Origin: Ancylostoma caninum
Taxonomy: Eukaryota; Nematoda; Chromadorea; Rhabditida; Ancylostomatidae
Length of the DNA stretch: 64,000 nucleotides
Direction of reading: 5' to 3'
Assembly: GCA_037903475.1 (NCBI GenBank)
Contig: JBAJFG010000604.1
Coordinates: 1,350,001-1,414,000, forward strand
Under the pieces are notes generated by a model. It saw only the letters and a program-made list of their open reading frames with translations, did no database searches and was not told where the DNA came from. Positions 23,208 through 35,200 of the stretch are shown in pieces. The translations under genes were made by a program, and so were the position numbers. Each line of letters starts with the position of its first letter. Within the stretch, counting starts at the first letter, position 1.

Positions 23208-26200
23208 CTACAAAGAATCAATATGGATAGGAACAAATGGCTCGCTCGAGGATGCTTCATCAGAACTGGTAAAGTTGTGCTAGTTCTCTGTTGGAAGATT
23301 CTGTCAGAAAAGCCTCAGTCGGGTTGATCAGGTGGTAACTGGACAAACCTAGCAAGCCGGTCATAGTCGTCATCGCCTCGTTCGGGACCTGACCGGTAGA
23401 AATGAGAGTTGCTACAGCCTACCGCCTAAACAAATTGCGAAAAACATCCATCTTTCCCACAGAAATATCAAATTGTGAAATGTAACAAATTAGAACATGG
23501 TCCTGCCTCTTTCCGAGACAGTGGACTGAGTTCTGTGAGAGCCATGTAGGTTTCCGCTGTCTTGATCAGCGCTAAGTAGCCGTAACCTTCCGTTGACTGG
23601 AAAACAAATGACCTATTGGGAGTCTGGGAAAGCTTCAAAGAAAACACAAACAAGTAGGGCTCACCTGCTCCAATAGTGTGGCAAAAATGACCAGCAGTTC
23701 CTCAAAAGTCGGCCGTTTGTCGGGCACCTTGTCCCAGCATCTTGTCATCACTTCAGCACTGAAATTTTCTGCATTCCGCTGAATCTTTAGGTGGAAATGA
23801 CTAGATTTCAACTCGCATTTTATCGCTAGCTAACAGAGGCCGCTTCGGCCTATTGCCAGCTTCCAGATGAGAGATGAGGTTTAATGGCTCGATGTCCTCG
23901 AACGGTCGCTCTCCCAATGAGTACATTTCGAAGAGTACTATTCCATAAGACCATCTGAATATCGGGTACTCGTTAAGAAACCCTAAGATTCACGAGATAC
24001 GGAGGTTCCGCACTATGCACACTACACGGAACGCATTTTCTAACCAGTTAGTAAGTGAAAAAAAAGAATACCTCACGAGTGTTATGAATCTCCTCAGAAA
24101 ATGCGCTTCATGGAAAGCGTCTCTCAGAAACCTCGTCGTCCCTTCCCCAGCCCCGCTCAAAAGCTCTCCAAGAACTCACTTTAGAAAGGGGGGTTTTTAA
24201 GCAGTTTACCAGAGAATTACGTATCCGTTGTGATCAGCAGATTTGGGTATTCTTTTTGTGTGGAAATCTCAAAAGCGATTCTGTGGAGAACCGGCGTCTT
24301 CAGGAGCTTCCTCAAGCAATTTAAGGGCTAATTCGCTAAGGGTTCATAGGTCTTTTTCTTTTCGTTTCTCAGTTTTCTACGGAATTTTGGTCAAATTGAC
24401 ATTCCTGATTGACGAACAGTGATTACGTCACCAAATCGTGGGTATATAAGTAAATAAATAAGCAAATGTGAGTAAACATTGACGTGTCAAAGACCTCACA
24501 CGTCGCTCTTTATCGAGAAGACTTCACGCTGCAGGCACTCAAGCGCCAACCACTTTATGGGCAGTCGTCCTCGAGCCGGCAACTGAGAAGAGTCCTCGGT
24601 AGATAGAGAGAGCCCGAAGTCGCTTATCTGCAATAAAATCCATATTATGGCCACAGAAAGTGTCCAGAACCTCAAAAAGCGAACCTTCGCGTTTTTCATT
24701 CCATCCGTGTCTGATATGAGGATATTACGAGCAGCGAGGTCACGGTGGATGATGTTCTTCTGACCCAGAAAGCTCTGAAAAAACGCATTGACAATAGCTC
24801 CTTCTAGGGCCAGAACTAAGTGCTCACCATGCCTTTGGCTATCTGCCAACCGAAGTTCAGAAATTCTTTCGTGCACTCAATCTGTTTGTCCATTGACCTG
24901 CTCTGGAGTAATGACGTGACACTGAGACACTTTACAGATTTTTCCTTGAAACTTCTTACTATTTCCAGATCAGTTTTCCTCAGCTTCAGGTACCGTGATA
25001 GATCTCGACTGGCACAGTACTCAATCACCAGGCACGTCTTATTCGCAGCTGTGATGCAGCCCAACATGCAGACAATGTTATCGTGACATCCGAGTGTCTT
25101 CATCTGCAATGAAGAGGAAATTGCTTTAAAATCTGGTAAAATGAGGTAAATTTGATCCTCTAATCAGGATGAGCATTAAAAAAGTACCGAGGGTTATTAA
25201 AATTATTGTATGGTTCCGGATATTATCTCAAAAGTTATTACCAGTTCGATTTCGTGCATAAATTCCGCTCTAGCACTGTCCGACGCGTACTTCGGCAGCA
25301 TTTTGACAGCGCAGTCGCAGTCGGTGAACTGTGCCACCTCGCTCTTGTAAAAGCGCTGAATTCCTGGTGAAGGACCAATGAGTTTTCCTGAAAAATTTAA
25401 TTAATATGAGAAGAATAAATTGGCTTAAAATCTGCCCTGTCGTGTAACTGGGAGATCTAACAGTATGGCGTAACCACACATAAGAATTTCCCATTAAAAG
25501 ACTCTCTGTGTTGAGCACGGATCTGTGAAGCACCGAAAACGATCTCAGTCACACACGGTCATCATGACCCTCTACCGACAGATCGGTAAGACTAGCCCTT
25601 TGCTGGTTAGCTTCCATACATTTGTGTTGACCGAGTCGAATTTTGCCCCAAGGTGATGGTGGCCCCAGTTAATTGGCAGGAACCGCTGGATTCGTCTTTC
25701 TGTGCCCGTCCCTACTCCCCTTAGAAAGGGTCATGCTTAGCTCGGACGGAATACAAGTATGGATCAATCACCTCTGTACACTTGCCCGTATGCGCCATGA
25801 CCGAGTTGCTCGTTTTTGATGACCACCTTCTCTGGAGACAATTCCCAGTAGTCGATCCTGAAAAGAGAATGCTATTCTTCTTCAATTATTTCTCTCTCAA
25901 AAAATTTATTTCTGCACATACAGCGTGTATCATAAATTTACAGGCACCCCTATTGCAAAACTGGGGTAGTAATTTTCTGACAAGTAGATATTTTTACTCA
26001 TTTTTTTTACTACAGGTGCCCCTATAAGCCTCTCCAACAAAGCCCCGTATTACGCGGATTTTCCGAGAGTCAGACGGAAATTCCGTTCTAAGTCCCTGCC
26101 TTTCAGTCCTTTAACCTTCGACGATCAATTGACGAATAAGGTTTGACAATAGCAAATGTGAGGCGCAGACGATGTGCGAATGGCGGAATGATGGATACAG

Positions 26201-29200
26201 TCGGCAATGATGAAAGTGAGATTATGATAAACTGCAAGATGAGGCCAAATACTAGCTACAATTAATTTTCCCATTTTTCATCTCAAAATTGTGTTAGTCA
26301 CAGCGGCTTTTGTTAGAAACATGCTACAAAGCAGATATTGTCATTGTGCGCATATTTTTCATAGAGCTTTACGTCCAATGTTTTATTAATGTACATACTC
26401 AGTCCCACCAAGAATAATTTCTCGGAAGATTGGGTTATTATGGGACTGAAGGGCCGACATTATGTTACAGCAACTGCATCCGGAGAATGCGACTTGCAAA
26501 TAAAGTAACCATGCCAGAGAGAACCCACATCGCATCGTCATCAGCTTCACCGTCATCCTCGTGTCGTGTTCGGAACCTGTTCAGTTTCTCCATCCACATG
26601 TACTTCTGCCTGTACAAGATAGTAGCTACGATCAGAATCAACACGGCTCCAGCACACGTCCCAATGATGACGATCATAATTGTCGGCACGGATGTTTCTG
26701 GAAAAATTGCGGTTTCAGGAAATGTTTAACGTGATCCTCAAGAGTGTGATGTAATCAACAACCAAGAGTAGAATGCTTTAGGCCTGATTTGTGATGGAGT
26801 CATTGGGATGGATTTGGATGCAGTATGTATCTACGTAGATATCAGGGATGAGCGGATTATTCGTATCCGGTTATCCGTTCTGCCGTTATCCGTAGGTTTT
26901 GGCCTATCCGTTATCTGCACCGTTATCCGGGCTTTTGCCGCCGATAACGGTGCGGATAAGGCCGAAAATAGTGGCATTCCGCACGTTCTCAACAGAGGAG
27001 AGCCTCCATTCCAGGAAGTCTTACTCGATCTAGCGCATTTACTTCATCAGTGCTTTAGAATCTCGTAGCACGACAGAAGAAGGTGATACAGACTTGTACC
27101 TGCCAAAAAAGGAACGCTCTTGCTCATGTTTTCGGAGTGGTCCGGCAAAGTGAGGAGATAGAATCGAAACCACCATTTACTTGCAAGATTATCAACGACG
27201 TTAGCTAGTGTTTGGCCACCAACAACGTTGAAACCCAAAGCGTACCGATGAGCTGTGGCTCTTCCTCGCAACGTTTTTTTGGCTATTCATCTAACCCTGT
27301 TGTTTCTATCAATTTTTGAATGTAATGAACAAATAGCGTTTGAGAGTCAATACGATCATAACAGTCAGTCAGTACTGGAAGATTTATCAGAACTCTACAA
27401 AAGACGTATGAAGAAAAGCTTCAGAACCATTCAGCTCCCCTCCCTTCCCCACGACTCCCCCCCCCCCCCCCCATCAGTTCACCCCAAAATAAAACCTCAC
27501 AAGAACCGGCTTTCGGGGGCCTCACATTTGTACTGAAAAAGACATGAGCACATGGTGTGTCAATCAAATTAACAACTATCCAAATGTTACTGGAAACTTC
27601 TGCTTATGGCAAACCATAGGTACTATAATTACGTCTCCTCATAACGGCGCAATGATCGGCGTCGTGCTTAGAATGGCGAATTTTGATAGCAAAATGAAAA
27701 ACTTGTGCTAATTCTTCTCCATAATATTCTTCATGATATTAATGATGGTTGATAGTATATAATATTAATGGAGATTGGTAACATTATGATATCCTCACTT
27801 TTGTCATTTTTAATGTTGTACATAGAAGGTAGTGTCTTATAGCATCTGAATCGCTTATCAGCTATCCGTTATCCGGTCATTTTTGGCCTATCCGTTATTC
27901 GCACTGTTATTCCGGTCGTGGAAAATCTCGTATTCGCTCATCCCTGGTAGATACTTAGATGGCCTTTCTTATGTACATACATATATGTTGTTAGAAAAAT
28001 AGAAAAATACTACAACGCCCACAGCTGCATGTTGAAGTCAGAAATCATTTCAAATTATATCGGCCACACAAAGGAACCAACTCTTTGTCGGGCATATATC
28101 CACCATATCCTTAGGGCTATCTCCATAGTTAGGGTCGGAGATTATGTGACTTTTAGGGATTGTCGTCTTGTTTTGGTAGACCTCCGCAGCCAGCTGAAAT
28201 ATGAGGAAGCTTTGAAATCTCACCACTTTGCATGGTAATCGCTCGAAAACTCACAGCATTAAATGCGATGATCTCGAAATAATACGGTTGCAAATGCTTT
28301 GCAAGTGCTCCATTGACGTTATTGTAAGCCGACACGAAATTCTGAAAATGAATATTCTTAACCACAGTGTTTTTAGGATTTTTACATCATGCTATTCTCT
28401 CTTCGAAAAATGGTCCATTAAAAAAAGGCAAAAGTACGTGGCCGTTGCGAAAACTAATGCTGTAATCCTTTTGCACTAAATTTCCACTAAAATATTTTCG
28501 TAAAATGCCGTGGTTATGCTGCCCCTCCTTTTATTTTCTGAAAGAAATTATCAACACGATTATGGGAGAGGCATAATTACAGCAAGTGTTTTCCCAAAAT
28601 CATTTTCTTGGATGTAACTGATCCAAAATTTGAAGGCAAGTGTTCCAGAATGAGCATCCGTGTTGCGCCACATGGGACATCATCATGCTCGTAACATACA
28701 TAAGATAGAATTTTCCTTATTTCTAGCAGGTAAAAATTCGAAATAGAAGAATTCATACTCAAAAGTCGTACTATCTAATGGTGAGTTCCACCAAAATGTT
28801 TGTAAAGGAAGAAATGCTGGAGATTCCGAAGGTAACGAGATTTAAGAAACTTGATTGAGGAAACATTGCTCCAAAAGAGGCCTTAGGACAACCCAACATG
28901 CGCATATATTAGGTTGGTCCGAAAGTTTTGCACCTAATTTCATACTTTTTTTCAAAAAATGTTAAGTTCATTATGAGTGTATTCCAATCAACGAAATAAT
29001 CACCTCCATGATCCACGTGGTATGGCCAAAGTCCAAAGTCTATGGAATTCTAGATCCTAAAAAATATCTTGGTGCAAAACTTTCGGACCAACATAATACA
29101 TATTTGTTGCGCCAACCTACTTCACGATAGGAGTTGCTTTCCTGAAAATTAGCTTACGTCGCCGACGTCTTACTGATATTTTGCTGTTTCGTGTCAACTA

Positions 29201-32200
29201 CATGAAATGTAAAAGAGAATGGCAGTGCTGAATAAAAGAACTCCACGACGCAGCAAGAGAGCAGCGCTTTGTGCGCGTTTAATCGCTATGTTTTCGATAG
29301 TGTACACTACAGGGTGACAACAAAATCTTTGGCCGAAGATTTTATTGCAATTATTTCTTGCGGTTTGTCAGGAAACCCATAACTTTGTACCCACGTTGAC
29401 ACCCCAATTGTCTCGAACACACAAGCAAAATTTCATTATCCATAGTTCTAATTGAACCTTGCATGATCTGCAAACATGAAACCAGGTAGAAATGGAAATG
29501 GCCACAAGTAGAGCCTCGGTGACATCTTTTCCAAGAACTTCCTCTAATTGGCTCTTCAAATCACCAGTTTTCTGCCCAATATTGAGCAGGGTATGAGCTT
29601 TCTGTCCTAGGGGATCCATGTATAAACTTGTTTTGTTGACCGAAAATGATCAACAGACTGTCACCACCACTTTTTCCTACTAGAATGCACAGAACAAAGG
29701 GTAAAAGTGGGCAGAGCGAAACCCGGAGTGGCATATTATTTCTTAGGCTTAAGCACATCCGACATAAATAAGGTGGGCTTTTGTCAAAAGTTTTCCATCA
29801 AGTTTCAAAACAAAAAGCAACAAAAAGTTGGTTCAGACTTTTCTGTCCCTGATTTCACCAGACCATCATATTTGCTTAATAATTATCATGCTCCCTGAAA
29901 CGGAGACCTCTGGATTTCTGAATTGTAATCCCTAAAGCACAGAAGTTGAGCTAACTTTCGCTCAAACGCCAGCTTCCCTAGCATAGACCTAACAAGAAAA
30001 CAAGGTCATAAATTCTCGACCAACTTGCGGCCCTCGTGCGTTGCAGTAGCCAACGGTTTTGTCAACTCTACGGAGAAGCCAGAAGAGATATCCGAATTCC
30101 AAGAGTGGATTCTGAAAGCGCATGAATTCTTCATAGCCCATCTAAATTTCCAGACTGCTAGCCCGTCTGATCCCAGTCTTACAATTTATTTTATTTGGCC
30201 AAAGACTTTGTTGTCACCCTGTATTGTTTCAAGCAGCAAGAATGTGGGAAAGGAAAAATCCAAGAAAAAAAAGCGAATAGGCCCAGCAGGAGCTAATCGG
30301 AGCATCTAATTTGTAAGATATCTTCCGCGCTAAGTGGGTGCTCTCATCAGAAATCAAGCACAATTGCGCTTTCGGGTAGATTTCGCTTATTTTTCGCTCA
30401 CATATTTTCCAGTGGATTCTGCTCTAACCGACAAAAATTCCCAAATTCGAAGAGATGTAGCTTATTTCTCGCGCATTCGCTTAATAATTAAATTTTCGAA
30501 AAAAATGCACGAAGATCAGGCGAAATCTGCACCATTCTTCTTCCTCTGAAAATATCATTCCTCACTGTGGACGTTTAGAGATTTTTTTAGACACCCTTTC
30601 ATAATTGCTTAATGTTACTCAAGTAATAAGGGCAATTGAGTGAATTAAGGAATAAATAAATGAGCTGGTAAGTGACCAAATAGATGATGTCGAATGTGCA
30701 AAACTGATTGCAATCGAAGATAACCTCTGAGACGAAGTCAGTCAGGAGGGTTATGCGAGGCTCATCGTCTTTGAATGTTTGTCCAGTCGGAATGCTCACA
30801 GCTTCGTCCACCAGAACCAAAGTGGTGTTGTCGTAGACGTCGATCGTTTCCGCTGTAACTACGAGCAATCAACGTTGACTTCTATATCACGTTGTGTTTA
30901 TAGTACGAGGGACGATACATGCATCCAGCAGGATCTCGTCGGCACTCAGCGTCTCCAGGAACTTATTCAAATGTTCGAGACGAGTTAACCAGCCGGAGTC
31001 CACGCCGTTTTTCGCTAAGAAACGTACTGTCACTTTTATGCTGGATTTCTGGAATATTCCTCAATTTTTCAAAAAGAAATTTTTTGGGTGCATGCTCTCA
31101 CCGCACATTGCTGAAGTGGTGTGGAGATGAATTTCACCGCCCGTTGAAACTCATCGTTGGTGGTCCTGTTGGAGAGCGCGAAGAGGTAGATAATGTGCCA
31201 GTAGTCACTCAAACTCGGATCAGGCGATGTCTGAACCACTCGAAATCTAAGCATGACCGGCGAAAAGCCAAAGCCCGATCTAAGCGAGCTCACTGTAGTC
31301 GTTATTTGGAGCTCTGTAGTGGTAGTGGTGAGGCGGGGTGTTGTTGTAGGATAGGGGCAGCTAGTGAGTTGCTCATTCTGGCAATCCGTCGCTCCTTCTG
31401 CGCCACAAGGCCTAACACATTTCTAAAAGTCCACCTACATGGGAATCCTTGTGCAGAACAGTTGGAAAATATTGAGAAGATCGATTCCACTAACAAAAAA
31501 GTGACAGCTACCAAACTCCCGATGATATTTCCTATGCCCCCCACGACTTTACTAGCAACCTACGTCCAGCTTTGTAATGCAGTTGTATCCGGGAACGACG
31601 AACAACCGCTGCGTGTACACGGAGTAGTACTGGAACATCATCTCTTGGGTGATACCCGTATTTCCCAAAGCAATTATTGTGAACGTGATGCATCCGTAAT
31701 TCACGATATTCGCCACATCCTGCAACAAATGGTTTTAAAATATTAGGGTGGTCAGAAAGTCATGAGCCGATTTTTTTAAAAGTTTCAAAACTTTCGATTC
31801 TTGACCGGTACCACGACCTACCATGTGGTAATCCTCAATCAGTATCACTCTCGAAACCGACAGGTATATATACTCAGGTTGCCTTTCTTAACTTTAATTA
31901 CGATGTCAATTCCACAAGTGCACATTCGAGCGATTATCTTCTATGAATGGCGCCGCGGCATTGGAGCGACGGAAACCGTTCGCAACATCAACAACGCATT
32001 AGGAGAAGACACTGCTTCCATCAGCACTGTCAAACGCTGTTTCGCTCGCTTCGAAGGAGGAGATACGGACTTCGAAGAAAAGCCTCGGTCGGGACGCCCC
32101 CTCAAGGTGGAAGACTCTGTCATTCTCGGCGCCGTCAAAGAGGACCCGGAAGTTAGCACCCGCAGTCTTGCGACGAGACTCAGATGTAGCCATCAAACAG

Positions 32201-35200
32201 TCCTCAGTCGCCTTCAGGTCCTCGGCTACAGAAAAGTGCTGACTCGATGGATCCCTCATGTCTTGACCGATAGTACGCGCTTCACCCGGATATCCATTTG
32301 TCAGTCTCTCCTTCTCCGCTCTCAACGAAAGGAGTTTCTGAGGGATCTGATTACCGGAGACGAGAGTTGGGTCCTCTACGATTCCAATACGCGTCGTGCC
32401 TTGTGGCTCCCTCAAGCAGAAGACCCTCCAACGCAAGCCAAATCGGACCTTCACCCCAAGAAGTGTCTCCTTTGCTGCTTTTGGGATTCGCGAGGAATGC
32501 TGTATCACGAGCTGCTCCCGCAAGGACACACCGTCACCGGTAGCGCTTACGCCAATCAGCTCCAGAAATTAGCGGACGCTGTTCGAGAAAGACGGCCGAG
32601 ACGAGCTTTTGTCCACCTGCTCCACGATAACGCTAAGCCCCATGTAGCTAAAGAGACACTTGAAAAGTTGGAGGAGCTGGGCTGGGACACGGTTCCCCAT
32701 CCACCCTATTCCCCTGATATTCCCCCTCTGATTGTCATTTGTTTCGCCCCCTCAAGGCATTCCTGGCTAAGAAAAAATTCACCAAACTTGAAGATGTTGG
32801 AAGGGCGGTCAGCGACTTCTTTGACTCCCAGTCTCCCCAGTTCTGGGAAAAGGGGATCGCTGATCTGCCTATTAGGTGGGACATTGTAGTGGCTAATGAT
32901 GGTGATTATATTGTTGAGTAAAATTCATTGTGTGCTGAATAATAAAATAAAGAAAAAAAGGTGTCAAACGGCTCAAGACTTTCTGACCACCCTAATAATA
33001 TACATTTGATAATGTGAAGATTGGAACATCAATCTGTACTCCTTGCTGTTTTATTGTGAGACGTCAGAGTTTATATAAGGCAAAATGTTCAGAGAGAAGC
33101 GGAGAGACTAGACGATAGGGAATCATTAAGTATGAGGAATGATCCGCTCCATATACAGAGAAAGTTCTAGAAACGGGTAGCATACTGTTGTGGGGATACG
33201 CAGTAAGCCGATACTAGAAAAGAGCTCGTTCAACGGATCGGGGACGTGCCGATGGTCGGGAATTTGAGAAGATGTCATTCAACTGCTAGGAGAGCGAATG
33301 AAGCACCGTAGCCAGCGTCAGCTGCACGATCGGACTAGTGAACAGAAAACGCAAAATAGTAAGCTGCAACAGGGTCCGAGCCAACAATCGTTTTCGTGCG
33401 CGACAACAAACCTGCCATCTTACCACAAAATTGGTGTCAACGTGGTATTTCTACATGAACGTCGCTACTGGAACATCTCCAGAAAAAGTGGTCGAAAGGC
33501 AGTATGGGCGGGCGCAGGGGTGGTGGGGAAGGGGGGGAGAAGGAAGGACATACTCCCGAGGATGGCTGAAATCACTTTATAAAGTAGATGAAAATATCGT
33601 GTAAGCTTATTTTTCATGGTTTATTTATTATCTTTTCTAAAATATTTATTGTCAGTTGTTGAATATTAAAATTAACATTTCCAGTATTTTCTTTGTTCCA
33701 TCTGTGTCCACAGAGTGTCGGAGTTGCCACTTTTCCCCATTCTCCCTGGCTAGAAACTCCTGCTTAGACACTGTGGGCAACGAATTTGAAAACATCTTAA
33801 CCAACTGCGCAGGGCCGCACACATAGTACTGTTGCAGAAGCCCCCTCGCTAACATTCTTCTACTAGAAGTTACTTATCGTCATAGTTGTGTAGTAATTTG
33901 AAGAAACTGCCAAAAACTCTTCCGTACCTTTCCCAACAGGGTTTGATTTGTCACGAATATTCGGTTAGTCAGAAGCACGATCGTATTGTAGAGGCATTTC
34001 GTCTTCGGCTGAGCGAGAAGCTTCATCTGAGAAAGGGGTGATCATACTCGGTTCCCAACAAGTTTTGCAGAGCTGTGCAACTCACCAGATCAACTAGTGC
34101 ATAGGTGAAGTTCGCCTCTTCGGTCTCATTCTGAACAGGAGCAAGAGTGTCGTAGTCGACAACGTACTCCAAGTAGTCCATCAACTCGATTTGCTGACTG
34201 CACACGTCCTCCGCACAGCAGACCGTTTGGATCGACTGAAAATGTGTGAAAAATCGATAAATCCATCTAGCGAGTAATTCACAAGGGATAGTTACCGAGT
34301 TGAACATTGGATAGATGTAGGTCCTGTAGCCGATGCCCCTAGACATGCACGCGGCGATGGTGTCGCGGATGAAGAGCCGCACATTCGAGAATCCTTCCTC
34401 CGATGTGTACGTTCGATCCAAATCCAAAAGAACAGCGATCCCGCAGTCATGTTGAACCTGGAAAATTTTGCTTTTCATCTTAGAATGTCTAATAACAAAG
34501 TCTAGGAGCCGCAAAGTATCAGCAGAAGATCATAATTACATATGTGCCGTCGGATGTGTTGAGCACTGGAGGCACTTTAATATTGGCGAATGCGTCGTCC
34601 GTGCAGGAATCTGAAGGGGCCCATGTTGGTGTCGGATCGCTACCATCGGTTGCTAAAATGCAGCGCATACTAGATAACCATTTTTTCCTTAAAATGCCTG
34701 CTCACTTCACAGACTTCTTTTTTTTTTAACCTGACACATGTGTAGTGCTCAGTATATGTAACATTGGCGTCACAAGTATTCATGTGTTCTTCCGTATGAG
34801 CGACTAGACTGACTCTTGTTGGTAAAAGCAACGATACAAAAAAGATGTACGTATTTCACGCCAGTCGTGCTAGTGTGCTCATTGCGCCAAGGCGAGTGCT
34901 CTGTAATCATAAACCGAAAGCACCTTCAGAAGCTAAGTTGAGCATAAGTGAGCCGTCATGAGTTTGTGAAGTAAGTAATTTCTTATGTAACCTTAACATT
35001 TCTTACACACTGTTAGTTTTTACTGCAACATGCACACCCATGTATAACTAAACTGCCTTGATGCCTTTGGTCCAAAATCTTTGCTCGAATGTCGATGTGC
35101 AAATGTTGTGTGTCAGTACCATTGATCCGAGAAAGATTTTCTTTCCTGCTGGTTCGTCACCATTCACAATCATTCATAAAGCTTCGTGAAAATGAGTGAA

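Larger units (their letters stand above)
26843..27946. mobile_element. hAT-like non-autonomous element in a receptor intron
   Basis: The ends are cagggatgagcg at 26,843 and its complement cgctcatccctg ending at 27,946. The flanking 8-mers are gtagatat (26,835-26,842) and gtagatac (27,947-27,954), a 7/8 match to an 8-bp target duplication as expected for hAT elements. Sub-terminal ttatccg/ccgttatc words are repeated inside both ends. No transposase is seen. The interval contains a C-run of 16 and the candidate receptor exon 27,100-27,252, which is hard to explain for a simple insertion. Confidence 0.6.

Noticed and set aside
30919..31746. 275-codon open frame on plus
   Set aside because: It lies antisense to three or four well-spliced exons of the receptor kinase, whose phases agree; the plus frame has no domain.
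31801..31902. Upstream start for the mariner transposase
   Set aside because: It would put the start almost within the terminal repeat and adds a segment not found at the N-terminus of the family; the ATG at 31,903 fits.
33652..33855. Extra receptor kinase exon
   Set aside because: It falls in a dispersed repeat found at three other places and is not needed for phase; exons at 33,928 and 31,719 already join in phase.
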